From Plazaster borealis (Eukaryota; Echinodermata; Asteroidea; Forcipulatida; Labidiasteridae): 64,000 bases of DNA. Shown here piece after piece: positions 58,701 to 64,000 of the stretch. A program made the position numbers and the translations under genes. The notes under the pieces are model-generated. The model searched no databases. It had not been told where the DNA came from and was given only the letters and a program-made list of their open reading frames with translations. The stretch lies in NCBI GenBank assembly GCA_021014325.1, contig CM037474.1, positions 3,848,488 through 3,912,487 of the forward strand. The letters are read 5' to 3'. The number at the start of each line of letters is the position of its first letter. Within the stretch, counting starts at the first letter, position 1.

Positions 58701-61700
58701 GTGAAAGACGTCCTGGGATCATAAAAATAAATAAATGCCTAGGATCCTGCTTCAGATTGACCTTCTTTCCTTTGTATAAAACCAACTAAACAAACTCACC
58801 ATATATTTTCAATAGTTTATTTTGTTGCCATCATTCCAGTGGAGTCAGTAGTTATCCCTATAACCGGGTAAAAGCCATAAAAAGAATGCAGCTGTCGGTA
58901 AATTAACTCTGAAAAATAGCGCAAGTTTGTAACGTACATCAATGTACCCCTTCCCTCCAACCCACCCTTTGTCTCCCTATTCATTGTGTACCCCTTGCTT
59001 TTTCTGTGTGCTTTCTGCCTCTCTTTCTCTATTCATGTATTTCACTGCTTCTGTTACACTTGTATACCTGTTTATGTGTGTGTTGTGTTGTCATTTAACC
59101 TTTGAGAAAGACTCTGCTAGGGTCGAAATGTCAGGCCATTAACTACTTTTTTTTTGCGTACATAATTGTCATGTACATATTTTTTTAAAGGCAAAAATAC
59201 GTAGTACACTAAGCCTGCTGTATGCGCTGGACATGGGCGTGCTACAGCTGCGGATCACACATAGAAAACATGCCATATTTTTCAGGGATGCTATTTTGAT
59301 GCTCTGTCTACCGTTCGATTTCGGCAAATGTTGTGTTTCTGAGGGTACACTATTTTAGACACCATGAGGAGCGACGAGGTTACACGGGCGGTATAGGAAC
59401 TCGCCGTTCTTCTGTTTTAATTCTATGGAAACGTTCTATTTTTGGGGACACTAGGTGGCAGCAGACTTACCAGGTAAATCAATTGTTTTTTTAGGAAATG
59501 TGCGCATTCTCAGAACTATGTAAACAATGGACATTTACCTGGTAGGTCATCCGCCACCTGGCGTTCCAAAGTCTCTCATTGGATCCTTGTCTTGTAAAAG
59601 TTCTCAATCACAAAGACTATTTTGAATTGATTCTATTTATTAAAGGGATTGTATACGTTTGGTAATTGGAACCAACTGTTTGTTTCAATCCTATATAGTT
59701 GTAGATATATACCATAAAACTAACCTGTGAAATTTCATTTCAAAAGGTAGCGTTTTTGAGATAGCCGAAAATCTGGAGCGGTTTGTCCATGCATGAAGAA
59801 TAATCTACAATTGGAATACACAATCTGAGAAGCATTACTGCCGTAACGCTTCTCAGATTCAAAATTTTTTCGATAAAAAGTTAAGTCTTTTTCTATAACC
59901 GCAGTACTTCGAAGTGAAAAGTTTCTCAAAATGCATTATACAATCCAAAGCTGCTGTACTTCTTACCGAGTAAGTTTTTGTTGCCATTCATTTTCAGAGT
60001 CATTACCAAACGTATACAGACCCTTTAAGTCATCAATGTGTCCTGTCATTGAATACTGCTGCCATATTCGGGCTGGTGCTCCAGCTTTGTCCCCTTTTGA
60101 CGGAATTCAGCGACGCATTGCAAATTAAGTTGGGCATGACTTGGCTTCACCTCTGGAACCCTTATCTCTCCGTCTCTCTGTTGCCTCATTGAGTCTCTTG
60201 TACAGGTATTATAATGGCAAGTCCACCAACAGACTCTCACTGGTTGTTCCACCTAACCGTTCCTAACCGTACAGGTATTATAATGGCAAGTCCACCAACA
60301 GACTCTCACTGGTTGTTCCACCTAACCGTTCCTAACCGTACAGGTATTATAATGGCAAGTCCACCACCAGACTCTCACTGGTTGTTCCACCTAACCGTTC
60401 CTAACCGTACAGGTATTATAATGGCAAGTCCACCAACAGACTCTCACTGGTTGTTCCACCTAACCGTACCTTTGGCCGCACCACATGTTTCTCTACCCAT
60501 TCACATTCTTATATACTGTAGCTGTCCCTAGAGCTAATCCCATGTGGTACTCATCAAGCTTCTTCCCATGTACTGCCTTACTTTGGAATTCACTCCCTAA
60601 AGGAGAGTCAGGAAAATGGTGTTACATCAATACTAATGCAATGATACAGCTTTAGATGTCTTTTACGCAGTTGGTTTAGACCAATCCATTCCGGACGTCT
60701 TGTACCAGCTCTGGGACGCATACACCCGGCATCACAGCCATCTCCGACAAATGATGTTGATCGCAATTATACAAAACACCAGTGTGACGCAAGATAAGGC
60801 CTGCGTACTGAGCTTCCTAAAGCATAAAAGTGTCTTGGTAATGGTGGGAAAACACTGGTACTAGACATTATAAAATTTACTGGAAATTGTTTGGTCTGCA
60901 CATCAGTGCAATATTGTGAACAATCTGCAGCGAAAACATTTAAAATTTTTGAGCCTTTTGTTTTTGTGGCTTTTAGGAACGTCACGAGTGATTGTTTTGC
61001 CTGGTCAGTTGAGCCTGAAAGTGCGGCAATCAGCGTTGCCACGAAAACTGGACAGTCACAAAGATGCGGTCATTGACGACGGTCGGATACCTGGGGATGG
61101 CAGGGGAGCGGGGGGATTGGATATAAGTTTCTACAGGTAAGAGGAATGTGGTCTTGATGACATTGAAAAAAGGGTATTTTTTAATAAAAAAGGTATTTTT
61201 TTAAAAATTTTAACACATCATCTAATGGGTCATTCATAATAACCCGGGACAGTTTATCCATTCTGATTGGTCGAGAAGAGATCACATGGTCATGTTTGAA
61301 CGTGCGATATAAACACGGTGATTAGTTTCCACTAACCTTTGACACTACGCAAAGTTTCTTATCTGTACGTTCTCCACCCTGATAGTCATTTAAAGAGGAA
61401 CTGGACAAAGTCATCGTTTGATCTGAACCGAATGGTAAAAGGGGGTCTAGTGAACCGCTTTGAGGATCCACAGAACAAACGGCTCCATAGACTCAATAAT
61501 CCACTGCAACGCAAAACGGTTCTGCTCAGTGTAAAGCCAGGTAATTAGTTTTGTTAAGGATATGTAGCCTGTAGATATTGACTGACTAGATCGTATCTCA
61601 GTTCACAGTGGTGAAGATAATTACTTGTCCCCCCCCTTCTTCAATCCACTAAGTAGAAGTAGATGTCCCCAGTTTCCTGGCAAGTTCTTATTTGAACTCG

Positions 61701-64000
61701 GTTGTCTCCCGATTCCCAATCTACTTGAGGGCAGTAGATAAACAGCAGGAAAAATTCTTATTTGAACTGGGTTGTCTTCAGACTCAAAATTTACTCCACA
61801 GTAGTAGATGAGCAGCACTGACAAGTTCTTATTTGAACTATTTAAAGGCACTGAACACGTTTGGAAATTGTCAAAGACCAGCGTTCTCACTTGGTGTATC
61901 CCAACATATGCATAAAATAACAAGTCTGTGAAAATTTGGGCTCAATTGGTCATCGAATGTGGAAAATGATGAAAGAAAAAACACCCTTGTTATACAAATT
62001 TGTGTGCTTTCAGATAGGAATAAAAACTTCTTGCAAGAAGTTTTTATTATTTTAGTGAGAAATTACCTCTTTCTCAAAAACTACCTTACTTCAGAGGGAG
62101 TCGTTTCCTACAATGTTTTATACTATAAACAGCTCTCCGTTGCTTGTTACCAAGTAAGTTTTTATGCTAATATTTGTTTTGAGTCATTACCAAATGTGTA
62201 CGATACCTTAATAGTGTCCCGATTCAAAATATACTCCACAGCAGTAGATAAACAGCATTTTGTCTTATAAGCGTCTTAATTAGGATCAAGATGACTGAGA
62301 CAAAAATAAACATAAACATTCACCTGTAACTAAGGGCCATTCAGAATTACAAATATTTTGAATAAAGTTTGAAAAAACAAATTTCCAAAAAATAAGGGTG
62401 TCAATGAAAATATTTACAAAGTTTTTGAAATTGTAAATTGTCGCGTGAGAACTATAAGGTCCTTAACAAACATGATGGACAAAAGGTCCTTAACGAAAAG
62501 AAAAAAATTTAAGGTTATAAAACAGTAAATAAAATTAAAAAAACAACAAATTAGTGTTTCCTTATAACAATCTATTTTCAGATTTTCATAAGGAAACATT
62601 AATTTCTGATAGTTGTATTTTATTATATTGTTTTATAGGCTTTAAAAAATGTTTTGTTAACGACCTTTTGTCCATCACGTTTGTTAAGGACCTTATAGTT
62701 CTAACGTGACGAAATTGGGGTTGTGTTGGGGTGGGTTAAATAACTGGTAGCAAAATTAATATTTTAAAAACGGATAATTTTGAATGCCCCCCCGCCCTTC
62801 CTTACAGGGGCAAAAGAAAATGTTGCGGTGGAAACCAAACTAGTTGACGTTAAAGAGTACAAGGCAGAAACGGCCGGTGGAAAAGGTCGCAAACGCAAGA
62901 GGGCCCCCCAGGAAGAGTCCGAGGAGAAAATCGCAAAACGGAAACGGCAGGAGGAGCGTCGGAGGGTCAGGGAAGAAAAGCAACAGAAGAAGAAAGAGAG
63001 GAGATTGAAGAGTGAGCATAAGAAAGCGTCGGGCTTGACAACGAGGGCGACATTCAACTGGACTCCAGAAGAGGATAGTATGGTAAGGTTTGGGTTTGGA
63101 TGGATTGTTTGTGGTGTGTTGTGGCAGAGCGGTTAGGCGCACTGAACTCAAGCTCTGGTGCTTCTGATCAGCAGAATGTGGGTTCAAGTCCCGGTCTTGA
63201 CACTTAACCTGCGACATTTGCCTGCGAGTCTGTGGCTCACGAATCGGACTTCTGAATCTTTTACAGAGTCACCTCGGGCTATTTCTCCCTCAACCGTAAC
63301 GACTAAAATTTTGTCATCTCCTGTGGAGAACATCTCCCTTGACCGCGAGGGATCGTCTACTACTTAAGCAAGACACTTGACCATTATTGCTTCACCCTTG
63401 GATGGGACGTAAAGTTGTTGGTCTCGTGTTTTTTGTAATGCATGTTAAAGAACACAGTACACTAATCGCTAGGAGATGGAGTTCGCCTCGGTGTTTTCTG
63501 GTATGGCCATGGCTGGTTGCAGATTGCGCCACAGCACCTCGGAAACTATTACATTGTGCTATTTTTATGTAAATAAATGGGTCTTGTATTTCGAACTTAG
63601 CTCCACATACCTTGTAGAACATATCCAACACAATACTGTCTCAGCCCTCTCAGGGTCCCATTTGTAAACCTGGGTTAAGAGAAGCAATTATGGATGAGTG
63701 CCTTGCTCAAGGACACATGTGTCTTGACCGGGAATCGAACCCACAACCCCGATGATTCAGCAACCAGAACTTGACTCCGATACACTTGGCCACGACACGC
63801 GATATTTTACCACATGATAAAGGAACTAAAATTAGTCTGTTTCTCTCAATGCATTTTATTTTCAGCTATTGCTCTGCAGAGTTGCTTCAACCATCCTGAC
63901 CAAGAAGTTAAATTACACGACCTCCATCACCTGGGAGACGGTGCATCATGTCTTCTCTAAGAAAGTGCCAGTAAGTATAATGACTAGTCATACAAATTCT
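34797..64000 (+). CDS. GTF3C1: General transcription factor 3C subunit 1 (TFIIIC220), first 23 exons; runs off the right edge
   Basis: Largest TFIIIC subunit; binds the B box of tRNA genes to recruit TFIIIB and RNA polymerase III in the nucleus. ATG 34797 follows an in-frame TGA at 34773; MAYLHDICVEEIALEGLEG resembles the vertebrate N-terminus. Exons: 34797-34851, 37324-37541, 38190-38347, 38487-38727, 39609-39812, 41123-41233, 42634-42709, 43215-43321, 44487-44608, 45868-45953, 50666-50778, 51582-51646, 52125-52209, 53150-53296, 53986-54165, 56033-56168, 56506-57263, 57463-57654, 58095-58269, 60977-61136, 61386-61540, 62808-63082, 63866-63970. All are GT-AG and phase-consistent: 1308 codons of about 2100 in vertebrates. 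NDGIQGSC and the B-block winged helix LPDLNYCLLEFIGRQRHNGI lie near residues 120-220. RVYLDVMDWRRFV, LVKDLPHKIRSRLLEGRRY and DDGRIPGDGRGAGGLD lie between 900 and 1130. A Lys/Arg-rich coil follows, then FNWTPEEDS and LLLCRVAS (~1260-1285). Introns are full of tRNA-derived SINEs. Confidence 0.93.
35597..35789. repeat. MITE family M2 (GGGCCCAATTTCATAGAGCTGC ends)
   Basis: GGGCCCAATTTCATAGAGCTGC is inverted at the other end as GCAGCTCTATGAAATTGGGCCC. The interior has 'gccagtca..atggtattttggctggtaacctt', as in the other copies. GTF3C1 intron 1. Confidence 0.8.
36079..36435. repeat. Hairpin MITE, family M1
   Basis: TTAAAGGGTGTGTACAACATTGG..CCAATGTTGTACACACCCTTTAA, terminal inverted repeats of about 23 bp. 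A diverged subfamily. GTF3C1 intron 1. Confidence 0.75.
36445..36793. repeat. Two adjacent M2 MITE copies
   Basis: 36445-36597 is a 5'-truncated copy ending CAGCTCTATGAAATTTGGCCC. 36598-36793 is a second copy from CCCATTTTCATAGAGCTGC to GCTTTATCAAATTGGGCCC. Confidence 0.7.
36944..37131. repeat. MITE with ~28-bp inverted ends
   Basis: TAAAGCCCAGTTCATACTTCCTGCGAATGC at the left is matched inverted by GCATTCGCAGGAAGTATGAACCAGGCTTA at the right. The core contains further 'cgaat' repeats. GTF3C1 intron 1. Confidence 0.8.
37599..38030. repeat. Minisatellite, ~50-bp unit, about 8.6 copies
   Basis: The unit begins TGCCTCAATCCTCCAAAATC and continues 'aaccgatatgagtttatgtaggat.cctac'. The copies differ by a few bases each. 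It starts about 60 bp after the exon 2 donor of GTF3C1. Confidence 0.92.
39000..39235. repeat. Diverged M2-like repeat
   Basis: 'gatatcatagagcttctt' at the left and 'tgttgaagcagcttgcgtcatga' at the right approximate the M2 ends; 'catagcattttggatggtaacctttttct' matches the M2 interior. GTF3C1 intron 4. Confidence 0.5.
39285..39540 (+). repeat. SINE family S2 (partial head)
   Basis: 'ctgatcagcagagtgtgggttcaagttccggtcgtggcac' carries the B-box region, followed by 'tgagcaagaaactttaccataattgctt', as in the S2 copies at 54221 and 63112. GTF3C1 intron 4. Confidence 0.6.
39992..40300. repeat. Hairpin MITE, family M1
   Basis: TTAAAGGCATCGTACACGTCTGG..CCAAACGTGTTTGATGCCTTTAA. The interior 'agattttcggcaatatctcaaaaaagct' is shared with 59640-60028 (inverted), defining a subfamily. 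GTF3C1 intron 5. Confidence 0.75.
40350..40850. repeat. Unclassified ~0.5-kb repeat (copy 1)
   Basis: Collinear with 46080-46690. Both read 'ctttttggagctt', 'catggtatgctggaatctc', 'gtgaaac(g/a)aagcgta' and 'cacactg..tggaaagtc..ggtt/ggataaa'. No domain-bearing ORF; GTF3C1 introns. Confidence 0.6.
42425..42600 (+). repeat. tRNA-derived SINE, family S4
   Basis: Head 'ctagctcggtggtctagtggatagacatctgctctagcaatgcaaaggtcgtgggttcgaatcccaccc' has A- and B-box matches. A short body follows: 'aactcgggaaagtactgagtatacagtgcttaatacactt'. GTF3C1 intron 6, about 35 bp before exon 7. Confidence 0.75.
42905..43030 (+). repeat. tRNA-derived SINE, family S4, internally deleted
   Basis: 'ttggtagtctagtggtaaaacatctcctctagaatggcaaaggtcatgggttcgaatcgggaaagtaatgagtatacagttcttaaca'. 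The segment between the B box and the body is missing compared with 42425-42600. Confidence 0.7.
43326..43775 (+). repeat. Unclassified ~450-bp interspersed repeat (copy 2)
   Basis: Inverted copy of 18770-19345, from 'cagcctcgctaccacgg' to 'cctggggttatgagcgatcaaggcgtgctgg'. It starts 5 bp after the end of GTF3C1 exon 8. Confidence 0.6.
44879..44960 (+). repeat. tRNA-like SINE head, family S3
   Basis: 'gggctagatggctcagttggtagagcacc' (A box) and 'aggtcgcaggttcggatccc' (B box). Acceptor ends can pair with two G-T wobbles, but no clean anticodon stem forms, so this reads as a SINE/tRNA pseudogene rather than a gene. Confidence 0.55.
45058..45455. repeat. Inverted repeat enclosing short tandem units
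   Basis: A 58-bp arm (45058-45116, 'attttgttctttgagaacttgtcttgctatttattctactgc') is inverted at 45398-45455. Inside are repeated 'tctactctgcggcagtaga' units and a hairpin motif at 45151-45180. GTF3C1 intron 9. Confidence 0.75.
45610..45690 (-). repeat. tRNA-like SINE head
   Basis: On the minus strand 'agttcagtggtctagaatgcggagagtcatggggattcgaatcccaccct' shows A/B-box-like sequence similar to family S4. Confidence 0.5.
46080..46690. repeat. Unclassified ~0.6-kb repeat (copy 2)
   Basis: Diverged collinear copy of 40350-40850. A 38-bp near-palindrome 'caaagctccaaaaagttca..tgaactttttggagctttg' lies at its left edge (46059-46098). Confidence 0.6.
46924..47716 (+). repeat. Left inverted arm of the fold-back element
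   Basis: Matches 49683-50498 inverted. Contains 'ccgccgacgccatcttgaaaa', 'ccgccgtcgccatcttgaaaa' twice, and the inner end 'ggcgaacataaaaaggaccagaagaa'. Confidence 0.85.
47968..48648 (-). pseudogene. Penelope-like element (PLE) ORF fragment lacking the RT core
   Basis: A 226-codon frame. The N-terminal part (ITKLKHNPDIVIKPYDKG, then GICIMNRTDF) matches the conserved region just before the PLE reverse transcriptase. It runs straight into KTPLVFSTTYNPY..SIKQHWSLI..IFQDPPFIAYRKGPNLRE, the thumb/linker region normally found after RT. The RT palm, including the catalytic Asp motif, is missing, and no GIY-YIG endonuclease follows. It is the interior of the fold-back element and cannot encode an active enzyme. 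Confidence 0.75.
48650..49682 (-). other. Interior of the fold-back element upstream of the PLE fragment
   Basis: About 1 kb with short frames on the minus strand (49260-48991, basic and Gln/Arg-rich; and one through 49600 with a Ser/Pro-rich stretch). These may be the broken N-terminus of the same PLE protein; no domain could be assigned. Confidence 0.35.
49683..50498 (-). repeat. Right inverted arm of the fold-back element
   Basis: Three tandem ~160-bp units: 'ggtccccaaacctt(a)aaattaccactccagtggatttgtcatgcc..ggtcatctggtgccagagct..tttttcaagatgg'. Inverted match to the left arm. Confidence 0.85.
50790..50902 (+). repeat. SINE family S2 head
   Basis: 'gtgttgtggccgagcggtcaaaggacatcggactca..gggtgggttcgagtcccggtcttgacac', a class II (Leu/Ser-like) tRNA-derived head. 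Directly followed by an S1 SINE. Confidence 0.7.
50905..51162 (+). repeat. tRNA-derived SINE, family S1
   Basis: 'cttccacctctaggaccccggttcaaatcccaccgggggcac' head and B box, then 'ggattgggttttcagtccctacctgactgcgtggg' and 'ccttggcttcacaaccagaattaataaatgaaa'. GTF3C1 intron 11. Confidence 0.78.
51788..51986. repeat. MITE family M2
   Basis: 'cccagtttcatagagctgcttaagc' inverted as 'gcttaagcagctccctgaaattggg'. GTF3C1 intron 12. Confidence 0.78.
52482..52830. repeat. Hairpin MITE, family M1
   Basis: TTAAAGGCCCTGTACACTATTGG..AGTGTACCATACCTTTAA with diverged inverted ends. GTF3C1 intron 13. Confidence 0.65.
53297..53985. other. GTF3C1 intron 14 with a diverged direct duplication
   Basis: 'cccttcgagc.ccgccaac.tt.tgaaa.g.cat..atccatccacaggcc.ccaacgttccctt' occurs at about 53572-53645 and again at 53732-53805. 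No coding sequence is supported. Confidence 0.5.
54221..54550 (+). repeat. tRNA-derived SINE, family S2 (most complete copy)
   Basis: The head GTGTCGTGGCCGAGCGGTTA..TTCAAG..GGGTTCGAATCCCGGTC..GGCAC folds as a class II (Leu-like, CAA-loop) tRNA with a long variable arm. The body 'gagcaagacacttaactataattgctt', 'tataaatgggtacctgcgagg' and end 'taaaatgcgctatataag' follow. GTF3C1 intron 15. Confidence 0.8.
54722..55240. repeat. Fold-back element (~0.5 kb) in GTF3C1 intron 15
   Basis: The arm 'agctccataattcaaatcttacctgtaagaagctactaatctcac' (54729-54773) is inverted at 55187-55232. Pairing continues further in with diverged sequence ('gggcggtgggttt..' against '..aaaccccaccgcc'). Confidence 0.75.
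55270..55625 (-). pseudogene. Non-LTR retrotransposon RT fragment
   Basis: On the minus strand, frames give SAAFFDTVDHAILL (RT motif with catalytic Asp), a VPQG-like YSVPQGLF, and YSDDTQLYI (the DD active site), in the right order but with frame breaks and a deletion between. The style is CR1/L2/Jockey-like. GTF3C1 intron 15. Confidence 0.75.
55745..55891. repeat. MITE family M3
   Basis: ATGGGAGACTTTTGAACGCT and 'aggtggcagcagacttaccaggtaaat' are inverted at the right end ('atttacctggtaagtctgctgccacct..aaaagtctcccat'). GTF3C1 intron 15. Confidence 0.88.
56255..56402. repeat. MITE family M4
   Basis: GATATGGGGCATGGTG..CTGCCCCATGTC. About 100 bp before GTF3C1 exon 17. Confidence 0.75.
57285..57400 (+). 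repeat. SINE family S4, 3' body
   Basis: 'ccggtggaatttgtttccacaggactcagaaggtactaattgtatagtgcttatcacacattggtg' resembles the body of 42425-42600. It begins just after GTF3C1 exon 17. Confidence 0.5.
57740..58020 (-). repeat. SINE family S3 split by a MITE
   Basis: 'aaagaaaaattgacgagagcaggatttgaatcagcc' (B-box side) and 'tttcaactaagctatctaccctaatgttgg' (A-box side) are the two halves of a minus-strand tRNA-like head like the one at 20325-20415. They are separated by 57807-57971. Confidence 0.7.
57807..57971. repeat. MITE inserted in an S3 SINE
   Basis: Three tandem GGAGATTCTGTCCCC units at the left end are matched inverted by GGGACAGAATCTCCGG at the right (about 57946-57961). Confidence 0.75.
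59437..59581. repeat. MITE family M3
   Basis: 'ggacactaggtggcagcagacttaccaggtaaat' inverted at 'atttacctggtaggtcatccgccacctggcgttcc'. Confidence 0.82.
59640..60028. repeat. Hairpin MITE, family M1
   Basis: TTAAAGGGATTGTATACGTTTGG..CCAAACGTATACAGACCCTTTAA. Shares its interior ('aaaatgcattata', 'gcagtacttcgaagtgaaaagtttctcaaaatgcat') with 39992-40300 in the opposite orientation. Confidence 0.75.
60029..60740 (+). pseudogene. 3' end of a non-LTR retrotransposon RT ORF with an internal 69-bp tandem repeat
   Basis: Translations show CPVIEYCCHIRAGAPALSP, EPLSLRLSVASLSLLYRYYN-like and SFFPCTALLWNSL, matching in order the C-terminal region of CR1/L2-type RT proteins. The segment RYYNGKSTNRLSLVVPPNRS is repeated about four times as 69-bp units from about 60205 to 60470; the first three units end in an in-frame TAA. 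The ORF is also broken at 60126. Confidence 0.75.
60205..60470 (+). repeat. Tandem repeat, 69-bp unit, ~4 copies
   Basis: The unit starts ACAGGTATTATAATGGCAAG and ends in CCTAACCGTTCCTAACCGT. Copies differ at one or two bases, so the expansion is recent. Confidence 0.93.
61570..61841. repeat. Diverged ~62-bp tandem repeats (left part)
   Basis: Units contain 'caagttcttatttgaactcggttgtctcccgattc', 'aatctactccacag' and 'cagtagataaacagca', at least three times. The array resumes at 62212 after an M1 MITE. Similar units occur at 45280-45430. GTF3C1 intron 21. Confidence 0.7.
61842..62211. repeat. Hairpin MITE, family M1, nested in a tandem array
   Basis: TTAAAGGCACTGAACACGTTTGG..CAAATGTGTACGATACCTTAA, with the central 'aaaacttcttgcaagaagttttt' palindrome. 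Array units lie on both sides. Confidence 0.78.
62212..62280. repeat. Tandem array, right part
   Basis: 'agtgtcccgattcaaaatatactccacagcagtagataaacagcatttt' completes the unit interrupted by the MITE at 61842-62211. Confidence 0.65.
62441..62715. repeat. MITE with ~50-bp inverted ends, GTF3C1 intron 21
   Basis: 'cgtgagaactataaggtccttaacaaacatgatggacaaaaggtccttaac' at the left is inverted at 62654-62712. The core is AT-rich with its own hairpin ('tagtgtttccttat..ataaggaaacatta'). Confidence 0.85.
63112..63450 (+). repeat. tRNA-derived SINE, family S2
   Basis: 'gtgttgtggcagagcggttaggcgcactgaactcaagctctggtgcttctgatcagcagaatgtgggttcaagtcccggtcttgacac' (A and B boxes), followed by a body interrupted relative to 54221. 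GTF3C1 intron 22. Confidence 0.75.
63690..63802 (-). repeat. SINE family S2, minus strand
   Basis: Plus strand 'cttgctcaaggacacatgtgtcttgaccgggaatcgaacccacaacc..gatacacttggccacgacac' is the reverse of an S2 head and start of body. About 65 bp before GTF3C1 exon 23. Confidence 0.75.

Larger units (their letters stand above)
58330..60975. other. GTF3C1 intron 19, repeat-filled
   Basis: No exon was found between 58269 and 60977 (phases 1 to 1 join cleanly). Contents: an M2-like fragment (58330-58440), MITE M3 (59437-59581), MITE M1 (59640-60028) and a non-LTR fragment (60029-60740). Confidence 0.5.

Noticed and set aside
59100..59145. Hammerhead-like 'gactctgctagggtcgaaatgtc'
   Set aside because: The hairpin GAC..GTC and GAAA are present, but no CUGANGA precedes them in the right place. 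Too weak to report.
60214..60531. 105-codon ORF with repeating DSHWLFHLTVPNRTGII
   Set aside because: Out-of-frame translation of the 69-bp tandem repeat in a LINE fragment.

Overview
This is animal nuclear DNA: split genes with canonical GT-AG introns, long AT-rich introns, and dense retrotransposons, tRNA-derived SINEs and short hairpin elements. Several short repeat families here (for example those starting TTAAAGGCACTGGACAC, and those reading CCAATTTCATAGAGCTGC) are ones I associate from memory with echinoderm, probably sea-star, genomes. That assignment is an inference I could not test.

Three host genes are recognisable. (1) Bases 575-5066, plus strand: the last six exons of a KLHDC10-type kelch protein, an adaptor for CUL2 E3 ligases; its 5' part lies outside the window. 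(2) Bases 24268-18291, minus strand: a complete 8-exon gene for a 318-residue Nudix hydrolase with an N-terminal DUF4743 region. (3) From 34797 to beyond the right edge, plus strand: the first 23 exons (1308 codons) of GTF3C1, the largest TFIIIC subunit, which binds the B box of tRNA genes. All exon phases in the three genes join without a frameshift. KLHDC10 and the Nudix gene converge; the Nudix gene and GTF3C1 diverge.

Between KLHDC10 and the Nudix gene lies a 9.6-kb Ty3-type LTR retrotransposon on the minus strand (7290-16912), with 1.14-kb LTRs and gag, protease, RT, RNase H and integrase. Downstream of pol, where env would sit, it carries an extra SGNH/GDSL-hydrolase-like ORF. Its reading frame changes about ten times, always in the direction expected from loss of one base. 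A second, Mag-like Ty3 element (24303-29113, plus strand) has identical 162-bp LTRs and a 5-bp target duplication, and sits 34 bp upstream of the Nudix start codon.

The rest is repeat-rich. Intergenic sequence holds a 0.77-kb near-perfect palindrome (30156-30924). GTF3C1 intron 10 holds a 3.6-kb fold-back element (46924-50498) with ~0.8-kb inverted arms around a Penelope-like element fragment that lacks its RT core. Introns also hold two non-LTR retrotransposon fragments, a 50-bp minisatellite, tandem-repeat patches, at least four tRNA-derived SINE families and about a dozen hairpin/MITE families. No CRISPR array, rRNA or intact functional tRNA gene was found.
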